This document shows, piece after piece, positions 25,649 to 33,656 of a stretch of 64,000 bases of DNA. Every line of letters starts with the position of its first letter. Position 1 is the first letter of the stretch. The translations under genes and the position numbers were made by a program. Where the stretch lies: positions 267,469-331,468 of the forward strand of contig ONGG01000001.1 in assembly GCA_900317305.1 (NCBI GenBank), given 5' to 3'. Source of the stretch: an uncultured Prevotellaceae bacterium (lineage in GTDB: Bacteria; Bacteroidota; Bacteroidia; Bacteroidales; Bacteroidaceae). The notes beneath the pieces are model-generated. The model searched no databases, was not told where the DNA came from, and saw nothing but the letters and a program-made list of their open reading frames with translations.

Positions 25649-25820
25649 AACTAGTTCCTTTTATGAGTTAAGATAAATTCGCTTTTAATTCTAACTTTTT
25701 ATAAACACGCTTTAACCTAAAATATTGTTTCAATGGTTAAAATTTTTGTCTATTTTTGAGCGTATGTGTCAATCTGTGCAAAAAATCGCCAAAATAATTT
25801 CAAATATCAATGCAAAGTCA

Positions 25821-25828
25821 TACTTTTG
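25821..25828 (+). promoter_or_regulatory. Promoter -7 box of the trypsin-like lipoprotein
   Basis: TACTTTTG with TTTC 19 bp upstream (one mismatch to TTTG), 61 bp before the chosen ATG. This also argues against the longer ORF start at 25725. Confidence 0.65.
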
Positions 25829-25889
25829 CACCCAAATAGATGGCCGCTATTACATCAAATCGGTCATTTTCCAATCAAATCATCATATT

Positions 25890-26993
25890 ATGAGAAAGTA
25901 TTTATTTGCCACCCTCTTGCTCATTCCTCTCCTCATGGCATCGTGTGGAAAGAAATCGGCAGAGGAGATTTTCGAGGAACAGAAGAGTGGGGTGGTGCTT
26001 GTGCTCAACAAGTTCTATTACCAGGTGGAAATGCCCACCGGAAACAAATTGTTCTTTACTGGTATCGACAGCAATGGCAACCTACAAGGTTTCACCAGCG
26101 ATGAGCGGGAGGCGAAGCAAAATGCGCAGATGCTCAATGGAACAGGCTTCTTCGTCAGTGATGACGGTAAATTCATCACCAACCGACATGTGGCCATCAC
26201 TGATATCGACCAGGCGCAGCTCAAGGCCAATCTGGCGACAATCCTCAGGGCCACGCTCATGCAATGTGCCATGTCGGCCCGGCAGGTGCTGTCGAAATAC
26301 AATATGCTTGAGGCACAGAAATCGCAGTATATGGAATACGATTTCTTCGGAAATATCATTGCCGGTGATGAGGGTCAGTTGGCGCAAATCGTTGCCGAGC
26401 AAAACAGGCTGAAGAAAATCTATGAGCAACTCTCGCAGACAGCAAGGACCATTCAAACCACCAATTTTGATGCCATCAAGGTGAGTACGGTGTGCAACAT
26501 CGGCATTTCCTATGATGGCGAGAAAGTGAAGTCGCCCGCCGATTTCCTCGTCAAGAACCCCTGCAAGATATTGAAGGTGTCGGATAAGGAGAATGCCGAT
26601 CTCGCCTTGCTCCAACTCGACAGCAAGACCACTCCCAAGGATGCCTATGTCTTCAGGTTCGCAGGAGATGGAAACAAGAGTTATTTCAACGGAAAGGACA
26701 GTGAGGCAAAACTCAAAATCGACCAGCAACTCTATATGATTGGCTACAACGCAGGCCTGGCGCTCGCCAACACCCAGAAGGGTATCAGTGTGCAGATGAC
26801 CAGCGGCAGAATCACACAGACTCCTGATGGAGAGCGTGTCACCTACAGCATCCCCACCGTGCAAGGTTCAAGCGGCAGTCCGGTAGTCAATGAAAATGGC
26901 CATGTGGTGGCTGTGAATTTCGCCAAACTTGTGGGTAGCGACAATTTCAACTTCGGCATTCCACTCGAGAGCATCCGCGAATTCCTGAATTAA
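25890..26993 (+). CDS. Trypsin-like serine protease lipoprotein
   Basis: 367 aa from the ATG at 25890 (MRKYLFATLLLIPLLMASC), which gives a lipoprotein signal with lipobox LMASC; the longer frame would include the promoter. The chymotrypsin-fold triad can be read as His in FITNRHVA, Asp in NADLALLQL and Ser in GSSGSPV, with TNRHVA and GSSGSPVVNENGHVVAVNFA matching the HtrA-like S1 family. A helical insertion of about 100 residues separates the His and Asp parts. No PDZ domain follows. It probably acts on envelope proteins from the outer or inner membrane. The substrate is unknown. Confidence 0.85.
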   Translation: MRKYLFATLLLIPLLMASCGKKSAEEIFEEQKSGVVLVLNKFYYQVEMPTGNKLFFTGIDSNGNLQGFTSDEREAKQNAQMLNGTGFFVSDDGKFITNRHVAITDIDQAQLKANLATILRATLMQCAMSARQVLSKYNMLEAQKSQYMEYDFFGNIIAGDEGQLAQIVAEQNRLKKIYEQLSQTARTIQTTNFDAIKVSTVCNIGISYDGEKVKSPADFLVKNPCKILKVSDKENADLALLQLDSKTTPKDAYVFRFAGDGNKSYFNGKDSEAKLKIDQQLYMIGYNAGLALANTQKGISVQMTSGRITQTPDGERVTYSIPTVQGSSGSPVVNENGHVVAVNFAKLVGSDNFNFGIPLESIREFLN

Positions 26994-27150
26994 GATTTGA
27001 GGTTTGAGGTTTGAGATTGGAGATTTATCATGTTTCGAATGATGAACATCGGCGGCGCCTCGGCAATTAGAGCAAGCTCTATTGCTCTCTGCTTGCACGA
27101 TGTTTATGGTTTGAGATTTCCCTCAAACCTCAAATCTTAAATCTCAAACC
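26994..27150. repeat. Palindromic intergenic repeat, copy 2
   Basis: Same element as at 17753-17875: period-7 GATTTGAGGTTTG tract, a hairpin (ATCAT/ATGAT), CGGCGCCTCGGCAATTAGAG, near-palindrome TAGAGCAAGCTCTA, and a tail ATTGCTCTCTGCTTGCACGA. Here a complementary tract (CCTCAAACCTCAAATC) closes the right side, so the whole element is bracketed by inverted repeats. It sits between convergent genes, right after the protease stop. Confidence 0.8.
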
Positions 27151-27184
27151 ACAAACTATATATTTAATAATGTAATATTCGTGA

Positions 27185-27826
27185 TTAGTAAATCTTGATG
27201 CGATAGCCTAATGTAAGCATGAACACATTCTCCTTGGCATCACGTAATGCACGCCAACCTGTCTCCGACTCACTGTTCCTTAAATGACTGATAGGGAAGC
27301 AATAGTAGGCCTCAATGTTCAGTTTGTCGAGCTCATAGCCAAAACCACCTATGATATGACCTGCACGGCGACGAAGGGCACCTTTGATGTCGGTCGACTT
27401 GCCATCGAGCGTACACGAAGCGTTGATGTGGACGCCAAACTTGAAACCAAGGAAAACATTCATACGATGCATGGGATAATAGCGCATCTTATAGATGGTA
27501 TTGATATAGTCCATGCTATAGTCGTAAGGTCCACCAGCTCGGTCGGGTTGAAAACTTTGCCATGCATCGCGTGTTCCCTCGCGTGAGTAGTTCAACTCAA
27601 AGCTCATACCGAAATGATTGCAGAAATAAGTCTGAATGAAAGCACCTATCTCGGGACCGAACTTAAATTTGCCATCATATTCTGTCATGTTTGAGGCGGC
27701 CACACCAACGGTAGGACCAAAATAGATGTCAAAGGGATCGTGGTAACGGTTCTCGTCACGCCATTCCTGAGCATGGAGGGCACCGAACGAAAACACTACC
27801 AATAGGCTGATGAGAATTCTTTTCAT
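27185..27826 (-). CDS. Small outer-membrane beta-barrel protein
   Basis: 213 aa from the ATG at 27826 (MKRILISLLVVFSFGALHAQ, signal peptide). The mature part alternates polar and hydrophobic residues in strands, with aromatic ends (FGPTVGVAASNMTEYDG..., YCFPISHLRNSESETG, VFMLTLGYRIKIY), and finishes with an aromatic C-terminal residue, as outer-membrane barrels do. It fits the general OMP_b-brl class of Bacteroidetes; the specific role is unknown. It has its own promoter box and converges with the protease gene. Confidence 0.8.
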   Translation of the reverse strand: MKRILISLLVVFSFGALHAQEWRDENRYHDPFDIYFGPTVGVAASNMTEYDGKFKFGPEIGAFIQTYFCNHFGMSFELNYSREGTRDAWQSFQPDRAGGPYDYSMDYINTIYKMRYYPMHRMNVFLGFKFGVHINASCTLDGKSTDIKGALRRRAGHIIGGFGYELDKLNIEAYYCFPISHLRNSESETGWRALRDAKENVFMLTLGYRIKIY

Positions 27827-27872
27827 GTCTAAGTTTTTGGTGCGCGGCCAATGGGCACGCACAATTTTTTTG

Positions 27873-27880
27873 CAAAGATA
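27873..27880 (-). promoter_or_regulatory. Promoter -7 box of the beta-barrel gene
   Basis: TATCTTTG on the minus strand, 46 bp before the ATG. Confidence 0.65.
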
Positions 27881-28046
27881 CTGCAAACAATGGGAAAAAA
27901 AAAGAATTTAATCGTTTTTTTTCACAACAGCGTAATCGTGTCACAATGAAAATAGCATGGATTTTACCAAATACAATTTGCTTTTCACTCGCCATGCCTC
28001 CAACTTGATGGCGGGAGATATCAGCCAGTTGTCGGCAGCTTCAGTG

Positions 28047-28225
28047 CCTTTGCCACTTCGTGGCGAAGGTAGGCGGCACCTCGGCATTGAAAATAAATAT
28101 TGATTTATTTTGCATTGCGCTCGGTTTGCGCACCTTTGCCACTTCGTGGCGAAGGTAGGCTTCGCCTCGAGAAACCAAACAAAAACTTCGTGTTTTGTTT
28201 GGTTTTCCACTCGTCTTGCACTACC
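28047..28225. repeat. Hairpin elements with shared CTCG flanks and a duplicated 28-bp palindrome
   Basis: Two 28-bp direct repeats (28047-28074 and 28133-28160), each the imperfect palindrome CTTTGCCAC-TTC-GTGGCGAAGG plus AGGC, bracket a hairpin AAAATAAATA-TTGA-TTTATTTT flanked by CACCTCGG and GCGCTCGGTTTGCGC. A second hairpin (about 28174-28205, AACCAAACAAAAAC / G-TTTTGTTTGGTT) is flanked by CGCCTCGAGA and CACTCGTCTTGCAC. The flanks resemble those of the 17.8 and 27.0 kb repeats although the stems differ. Most of the 407-bp gap between the beta-barrel and aminotransferase genes is this material; no gene is seen in it. Confidence 0.75.
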
Positions 28226-28229
28226 TTTG
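28198..28229 (+). promoter_or_regulatory. Promoter of the DegT aminotransferase, embedded in a hairpin element
   Basis: TTTG (28198-28201) lies in the right arm of the hairpin; after 20 bp comes TACCTTTG (28222-28229). The -7 box ends only 4 bp before the ATG, so the transcript would be leaderless or nearly so. Confidence 0.72.
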
Positions 28230-28233
28230 TAGC

Positions 28234-29334
28234 ATGATAAGGTTTGTGAATCTTGAAAAGAGAATGCGGATGCACGATGAGGAGATACACCAGGCTGTAT
28301 GCCGAGTGGTGGATTCGGGATGGTATCTGCTTGGCGATGAACTGAGGCATTTTGAGGAGGAATATGCCCAGTTTGTCGGAACAAAATATTGTGTAGGGGT
28401 GAGCAACGGACTTGATGCCCTCACCCTTATCTACCGCGCATATATCCAAATGGGACTGATGGCACCGGGTGATGAGGTCATCGTTCCAGCCAATACCTAT
28501 ATCGCATCCATCCTGGCCATTTCTGAAAACAGTCTGGTGCCTGTACTTGTGGAACCTTCGCCCGTTACGATGCAGATTGATGACAACCTTATCGAGGAGG
28601 CCATCACAGCGAAGACACGTTCCATTCTCATCGTCCATCTCTATGGCAGATGCGCATTTACGCAGCGCATAGGTGAACTGGCCCGCAAATATGGTCTGAA
28701 ACAGGTGGAGGACAATGCTCAAGCCCATGGATGCCGGTTCGGGCAACAGACCACAGGGTCGCTGGGCGATGCCGCCGGGCATAGTTTTTATCCCACGAAG
28801 AACCTTGGTGCCATGGGTGATGCGGGTGCCGTGACTACCGACGACCATACTCTGGCAGAGAACATCAGGATGCTGCGCAATTATGGCTCGGCCCGAAAAT
28901 ATGAATTCTCTGTGATGGGACGAAACTGCCGCATGGACGAGTTGCAGGCGGCAGTGCTCCGGGTACGACTGAAATACCTGAACGAGGATAATGAAAGACG
29001 CAGAAACATAGCACAATGCTATGACCAACACATCCAAAACCCGCTTGTGTGCAAACCGCAGTTCTCTCCTGGTGGGGAGAATGTGTGGCATCAATATCCC
29101 GTGCTGTGTGCCGAGCGCGACAGGCTCCGGCAATACCTCTTCGACCATGGCGTTGAGACCGAGGTCCATTATCCCATTCCTCCTCACCATCAACAGTGCT
29201 ATCGCCAATGGGCTGACATGTCGCTGCCAGTGACCGAACGTATTCACCAGCAAGAGGTCAGTCTGCCCATTGGACCCGAACTCACCACTCAAGAGGCAGT
29301 CGAGGTGGCGCAGGCAATCAATCAATTTAGATAA
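28234..29334 (+). CDS. DegT/DnrJ/EryC1/StrS sugar aminotransferase
   Basis: 366 aa from the ATG at 28234 (MIRFVNLEKRMRMHDEEIHQ), which matches the usual N-terminus of the family. Landmarks: GVSNGLDALTLIYRA, PANTYIASILAISEN, LVHLYGRCA-like block VHLYGRCAFTQRIG, EDNAQAHGCRFG, and the PLP lysine in HSFYPTKNLGAMGDAG. These PLP enzymes transaminate keto-sugars on nucleotides (for example dTDP-3-keto-6-deoxy-hexose) for surface glycans; the exact sugar is unknown. Together with rfbC and ugd it suggests a surface-polysaccharide role. The very short distance to the promoter is unusual. Confidence 0.9.
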   Translation: MIRFVNLEKRMRMHDEEIHQAVCRVVDSGWYLLGDELRHFEEEYAQFVGTKYCVGVSNGLDALTLIYRAYIQMGLMAPGDEVIVPANTYIASILAISENSLVPVLVEPSPVTMQIDDNLIEEAITAKTRSILIVHLYGRCAFTQRIGELARKYGLKQVEDNAQAHGCRFGQQTTGSLGDAAGHSFYPTKNLGAMGDAGAVTTDDHTLAENIRMLRNYGSARKYEFSVMGRNCRMDELQAAVLRVRLKYLNEDNERRRNIAQCYDQHIQNPLVCKPQFSPGGENVWHQYPVLCAERDRLRQYLFDHGVETEVHYPIPPHHQQCYRQWADMSLPVTERIHQQEVSLPIGPELTTQEAVEVAQAINQFR

Positions 29335-29457
29335 ATTTAACAATCTCTGGCGGAAAAAGTCAGCACACGATACTTGTGTTTGGACAAAAAAACTGTAATT
29401 TCGCACTCTATTTTTAGACAGTTATTCTCGACAATTGGTGCAAAATGTATTAATGAT

Positions 29458-30567
29458 ATGTGTTTCAGGAAGTTACGCTGTGTCTTATTCGTGATTCTCA
29501 CGACCTTGTTCCCCTCTTTCGGATGGGCACAACAATATGCGGGCTTCATCGACGATGTGAAGAATGGCACTTCCGACTCGTTGATGAACATCAATGGTGT
29601 GGAGTATTATTTGCTGTTCGAAGACTACGAGAATGTGCATTTCCTCTCATTGCTTTCTGAAAAAAGGGAAACTTTTGTCATCGGACCAGCCATACCTTCC
29701 GACACGCTCTACCAGAATGGTGACCTTTGTGCATACCTTGGTGTGGAAAGGGTGACAAAGCCGCTCGAAGGGATGGAAAATCACGAAATGTTAGTAGACA
29801 ACAAGTTTCCTGACCTCTTCACCAGGTGCGAGTCGGTGTCACCATGCAATTTCAAGGCTTGTGACACCAACAATTTCGGTTACAAGATTGTGCTGGATTT
29901 CCCTTCGGCCGAAGGTGAGCAGTGGGATTTTCTGAGGTATTGGCTCATCAACTATATTGATAATTTCACCAACCTCGACATGCTCTACTATGATGATGTG
30001 TACCTTGAGCAGAACATCAGCCAGAACGCATTGCCCACAGCAGTGCTGAAAAGGCAGCATCCCGAGGCTTTCGAGATAGAGGACATCAAAGACGGTCAGT
30101 CCATCGTCGACCATTTCAGGGATATCTACATGCGCCAGGTGTACTATCTGAAAAACCTGGACTTTTCATTTCCCATGTGCTATCTGCGCATCTTCATCAC
30201 GCCCAGGTATGTCAGTGACAAGTATATCACGTTCTTCGTTTCCACCAATTACTATTCCTATGGAGCACACGACCTGCCACTCGAGCGCTACATCACATTC
30301 GACATGAAAAGGCGTGAAGTGGTGAACAACAACAGTCTTTTCCAGCCCGGCTCTTTGGACGAGGTGAAGAACGTGCTCATTGGCGAGATGACCAATCGTG
30401 GATATGATATCGGTGACAATGACTTGCCCCAGGTGGCTGTTTTAGGCAACAATGTCATTTTCAGTTTCCAACCCTACCAGATTGGGGCCTATGCCGACGG
30501 CATCTCTCATTTCGTCATCCACAAAGACCGTCTGCGGAAATACATCCAGAAAAGCAGGCATTGGTAA
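29458..30567 (+). CDS. Secreted DUF3298-like protein
   Basis: 369 aa from the ATG at 29458 (MCFRKLRCVLFVILTTLFPS, signal peptide ending near GWAQ); the ATG at 29374 would lie upstream of a likely -7 box (TAATTTCG near 29395). The C-terminal third (FVSTNYYSYGAHDLPLERYI..., LDEVKNVLIGEM..., NNVIFSFQPYQIGAYADG) matches the DUF3298/RsiV-type domain, thought to sense or bind ligands outside the cell. The N-terminal half is not recognised. The gene stands alone and converges with the heparinase gene 5 bp away. Confidence 0.75.
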   Translation: MCFRKLRCVLFVILTTLFPSFGWAQQYAGFIDDVKNGTSDSLMNINGVEYYLLFEDYENVHFLSLLSEKRETFVIGPAIPSDTLYQNGDLCAYLGVERVTKPLEGMENHEMLVDNKFPDLFTRCESVSPCNFKACDTNNFGYKIVLDFPSAEGEQWDFLRYWLINYIDNFTNLDMLYYDDVYLEQNISQNALPTAVLKRQHPEAFEIEDIKDGQSIVDHFRDIYMRQVYYLKNLDFSFPMCYLRIFITPRYVSDKYITFFVSTNYYSYGAHDLPLERYITFDMKRREVVNNNSLFQPGSLDEVKNVLIGEMTNRGYDIGDNDLPQVAVLGNNVIFSFQPYQIGAYADGISHFVIHKDRLRKYIQKSRHW

Positions 30568-30572
30568 GGAGG

Positions 30573-32435
30573 CTACTCTATCCGGTAGCGCAAATGCCCT
30601 CTGGTCTCGCTGCCCTTCACTTTTAGTTTGATGCGGAACATACGCTCGCCCCATACTTCCTTCAGTAACGGGTCGAGCAGCATCGAAATGTCCTCTACGT
30701 CGGCTTCCAACTGCGAAGGATTGTACGCAACATGTCGGTTTCCCAAAAGAATCCTCCCTTTTTCTTGTTTGGGTTCGAGGGTGGTCATCAGCATAATGGA
30801 GGTCTCACCTGTAATTGATGACAATTCATAGCGTTCGTCCACTTCCACACTATTCGCGTGAAGGCTCACCGTGCGGAGCCATTCCTTCACATGGGCATCC
30901 TCAGGATAGGCGCCTGCCAGGTCCATGGTCAGCCTCCCTTTCTTATAGTTCACGGCACGGGCGGCATAGGTCTTGCCTTGTTGCTGGTCGTGGCCGTTGA
31001 TTTGGGGCAGGTTGTGGTAGCCCGACTGCATGGTCCATATCTCGTAGCGTGAGGCACCAAAGGTCTTCGCCGTGTATTCGCCTACACCGGGATCGATGAG
31101 CACCGGACTACCGTTGGCGTAGACGATGAAACTGCCCACGTCGTTGTGGTTGTGGCTCTCGTCGTTATGGCCGCCTTTCATGGCTACATACAGGCCCGAC
31201 TTGTTGCGGGCAGCCATCACCTGCAGGTGGGGCAGCCACACGTTGGGGAGTTGTGGCTCAAGGGCTTCTTCGGTATCAAACTGGGAGAAATGGCTCAGGA
31301 AAAACAGCTCTCGGCCGAGCGTGGGGAAGTTGCCGCTCTTGGCGTACACTTTTCCGGCCTTTTCAGGTCCTTGCCAGAGATATTTGGCAAACGACCTCAT
31401 CACGTTGTCGTGCAGATAGAGGCCGAAGGGGTAGAGGATATTCACCTGGAGGAGAGACTTGTTGTCGTGTGAGTCGGCGAAATTGGTGCAATACCCGTCT
31501 TGTATGTAGGTCTTGTAGGCGTAACTGCCCATCGCATGGATCTTGGCATTCTGGCTCAGGTCTATCGCTCCGTTGCTGGCCAGAGAGAGCAGGTTGAGGG
31601 CTTCATAGAGCGAGGCTGCCGCACGGTCCCAGTAGCCCGGTCCCTCGTCACAGCCACCATCGTCGGGATAGGAGTCGATGAAATGGTCGAGTGCGTCAGC
31701 AATCTGCCGGATGGCAGAGAGTTGGCGGTTTCGGTCGTGCTCGCAAATCAGCGCACAGGTAAGCCAATTGCTGCAAATCCACGGATTCCAATTCATCCCA
31801 GCGCGTTTCCACCAGTAGTTCGTGGAGAGAGCGGGAATGAGGATTCGACGGGTAATCTCCTCGTCGACACGTTTCCGGATGAGCGGAGAGCGGGCGTCGA
31901 GACTGTCGGCAAGGATATATGACGTCCATGCAATCATACTGGCTGTCTCGGCGTTGAACAGGTCGACCGTTTGGTCACTGGGGATGGGGTAGGCCGTGGA
32001 ATAATGAGCCGGAATACCCCACCAAGTCTCCTCGAGATGACTCCACAACCCGTCGGTGATGGCGTCGAGGAAGCGGCCTTTCCCCTCGGCGACCTCGGCC
32101 ATCACGAGTTCGGCCAGCATCCTGCGCTTGGCAAAACATGCGGCCTCATAGCGCACACGGTTGCCATTGAGTTTGTTCTCGGCAAACAAGGTGGCGTTGA
32201 GCGTGGGCCAAGGTTCGTTGAGGTGCTGCTCACCAAGGGCGATATAGCCAGCCCTGAGGTCATTGGGGAGCGCCTCCCGCCAATAGGAAGATGAGGCAAG
32301 GGGTAGGGGCTTAAAACGACCCGGCTCCACAATGTTGTTCAATGTGGAGTCGGAAATCAGGGATCCCAACATACCCTCACCATAAGAGAGGCATGGGGTG
32401 ATCAGACAAAAGAGGAGGATGAGCAATCTTGGCAT
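30573..32435 (-). CDS. Heparinase II/III family protein (polysaccharide lyase-like)
   Basis: 620 aa with a signal peptide (MPRLLILLFCLITPCLSYGE). The N-terminal half is helical, as in the alpha/alpha toroid of these lyases (NYWWKRAGMNWNPWICSNWL, DDGGCDEGPGYWDRAAASLY, which contains the conserved EGPGYW). The C-terminal half has the Hepar_II_III beta-sandwich (MKGGHNDESHNHNDVGSFIV, LIDPGVGEYT, YHNLPQINGHDQQQG). The family cleaves uronate-containing glycans by beta-elimination (alginate, heparin, others), so unsaturated uronates could feed the hexuronate genes; the substrate is unknown. It starts 2 bp after the lipoprotein stop and is co-transcribed with it. Confidence 0.88.
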   Translation of the reverse strand: MPRLLILLFCLITPCLSYGEGMLGSLISDSTLNNIVEPGRFKPLPLASSSYWREALPNDLRAGYIALGEQHLNEPWPTLNATLFAENKLNGNRVRYEAACFAKRRMLAELVMAEVAEGKGRFLDAITDGLWSHLEETWWGIPAHYSTAYPIPSDQTVDLFNAETASMIAWTSYILADSLDARSPLIRKRVDEEITRRILIPALSTNYWWKRAGMNWNPWICSNWLTCALICEHDRNRQLSAIRQIADALDHFIDSYPDDGGCDEGPGYWDRAAASLYEALNLLSLASNGAIDLSQNAKIHAMGSYAYKTYIQDGYCTNFADSHDNKSLLQVNILYPFGLYLHDNVMRSFAKYLWQGPEKAGKVYAKSGNFPTLGRELFFLSHFSQFDTEEALEPQLPNVWLPHLQVMAARNKSGLYVAMKGGHNDESHNHNDVGSFIVYANGSPVLIDPGVGEYTAKTFGASRYEIWTMQSGYHNLPQINGHDQQQGKTYAARAVNYKKGRLTMDLAGAYPEDAHVKEWLRTVSLHANSVEVDERYELSSITGETSIMLMTTLEPKQEKGRILLGNRHVAYNPSQLEADVEDISMLLDPLLKEVWGERMFRIKLKVKGSETRGHLRYRIE

Positions 32436-32437
32436 GA

Positions 32438-33004
32438 TTACGATTCTTTTAGGTAGTCCTCCATCTCCTTTTTCCAGTTCAAATCGTTGTCAAGGTCAAT
32501 AAAGGTGTCGATATACCAGTCTCCGCGCTCGTTCACCATCTCAAGACGGACATGAATCACCTCAAAATTGTTGATATCCAAATCCACTACGGCACGGTCG
32601 CCTTTCTGTTCCACCAATTTCAGGTTGCTGACAGTAGGATGGTCAAAATCCTGCCCCATGACCCAGTAGTCGGCCTCGAAGAAACCGATGTCATCGGGAT
32701 GGTGGGTGGTGTCGTATTCAATCACCTTCTCCAACAGATCGTTCCACGATTTCGAACAGTATTTCTCGTCGGGGGATTCAGTAATGGGACCCTCATTCTC
32801 ACTGGCTTCTGCGTACATGGAAAACACATCCTGATAGATTTGCTCCACTCGCTGCAGAACGTCACCATTTGATTTCTTTTGGGATGTCGTCGTCGACTTT
32901 TCCGATGCAGGATCGGCTGATTCTTTCGAGGTGGAAGATGGTTGACCACTGCCGCAACTCACCATAAGTACGGACATTGCTATTGTAAATATCACTTTTC
33001 TCAT
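32438..33004 (-). CDS. Hypothetical lipoprotein (DUF3828-like)
   Basis: 188 aa. Signal with lipobox LMVSC at about residues 13-17, then a Ser/Lys-rich linker (SSTSKESADPASEKSTTTSQ). A globular domain from about residue 50 has a pattern like DUF3828 proteins (QIYQDVFSMYAEA, DYWVMGQDF, GDWYIDTFIDLDND). Function is unknown; location is the outer or inner membrane. It heads an operon with the heparinase-like gene, which begins 2 bp after its stop, behind a canonical promoter. Confidence 0.72.
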   Translation of the reverse strand: MRKVIFTIAMSVLMVSCGSGQPSSTSKESADPASEKSTTTSQKKSNGDVLQRVEQIYQDVFSMYAEASENEGPITESPDEKYCSKSWNDLLEKVIEYDTTHHPDDIGFFEADYWVMGQDFDHPTVSNLKLVEQKGDRAVVDLDINNFEVIHVRLEMVNERGDWYIDTFIDLDNDLNWKKEMEDYLKES

Positions 33005-33033
33005 ATCCTATTAAATTAATGTTATAATTGTGG

Positions 33034-33064
33034 CGAAATTAGTGAAAAAAAACCAAGAGGCAAA
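33034..33064 (-). promoter_or_regulatory. Promoter of the lipoprotein-heparinase operon
   Basis: TTTG, 19 bp, TAATTTCG on the minus strand (one mismatch in the -7 box). Confidence 0.7.
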
Positions 33065-33094
33065 ATATTTTTCCTTTGTTTCGCCTTTTTTTAC

Positions 33095-33102
33095 TATTTT
33101 TG
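33095..33102 (+). promoter_or_regulatory. Promoter -7 box of the UPF0145 gene
   Basis: TATTTTTG on the plus strand, 23 bp before the ATG; it overlaps the divergent lipoprotein promoter region. Confidence 0.65.
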
Positions 33103-33125
33103 CGCTAACAAAACATTTTATTATC

Positions 33126-33443
33126 ATGATTCTATCTACAACACCAACGATCGAGGGTCATCCCATTCGCAATTATATCGGCGTCGTCACCAGTGAGACA
33201 ATCATCGGCGCCAATGTCATCAAGGACTTCAAAGCGTCGATTACGGACTTCTTCGGCGGACGAAGCGGCACATACGAGCGCACGCTGAGAGAGGCCAAGG
33301 ACACCTCGCTCGCCGAATTGCAGCAAAGGGCGGCAGCCATGGGTGCAAATGCCGTTGTGGGCATCGATTTCGACTACGAGACGATTGGCAACGCCGGATC
33401 GATGCTGATGGTGTCGTGCAGTGGTACGGCTGTCATCTTGTAA
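33126..33443 (+). CDS. UPF0145 (YbjQ) family protein
   Basis: 105 aa from the ATG at 33126 ([20 protein letters not shown]); the longer frame from 33030 covers two promoters and is not credible. It carries the family blocks [27 protein letters not shown] and [19 protein letters not shown] and has the usual length. These are small cytoplasmic proteins of unknown role, assembling as pentamers in solved structures as far as I recall. It is a single-gene unit with a strong terminator. Confidence 0.92.
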   Translation: MILSTTPTIEGHPIRNYIGVVTSETIIGANVIKDFKASITDFFGGRSGTYERTLREAKDTSLAELQQRAAAMGANAVVGIDFDYETIGNAGSMLMVSCSGTAVIL

Positions 33444-33537
33444 TCTGTTTAATCATTTTTAACAAAAGATGATGCAAGATTTTACTCTTGTGTTTGTTTA
33501 AAAGCGTACTATCATTTCTACATAATACTTTATATGA

Positions 33538-33578
33538 AATGGGCGCGGCGCCGGGTGGCGCCACGCCCATTAGTTTTT
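33538..33578 (+). terminator. Terminator after the UPF0145 gene
   Basis: Stem aatgggcg-c-ggcgcc / ggcgcc-a-cgcccatt with loop gggt, then agtttttt, 95 bp past the stop. Confidence 0.85.
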
Positions 33579-33605
33579 TCTCCCAATTTTATCCTCTGAA
33601 TTCAG

Positions 33606-33638
33606 TAGCCTGAAGCCTTTTAGGCTTCTACAGTTTCT
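33606..33638 (-). terminator. Hairpin downstream of the histidine phosphatase
   Basis: gtag...gaagcc-tttta-ggcttc-tac, 19 bp past the phosphatase stop; without a T run it is only a possible terminator. Confidence 0.4.
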
Positions 33639-33656
33639 TGCAATCTTGACCGTTTG

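Noticed and set aside
25649-25760. Possible glmS ribozyme or riboswitch upstream of glmS
   Set aside because: No conserved core of that class is visible and the class is known mainly from Gram-positive bacteria.
28047-28160. CRISPR-like pair of 28-bp direct repeats
   Set aside because: Only two copies, the spacer is itself a hairpin, and no cas gene is present.
28105-29406. A 433-aa open frame antisense to the DegT aminotransferase gene
   Set aside because: It mirrors the codon pattern of the sense gene, has no start signal, and contains no recognisable domain; the sense frame has full family motifs.
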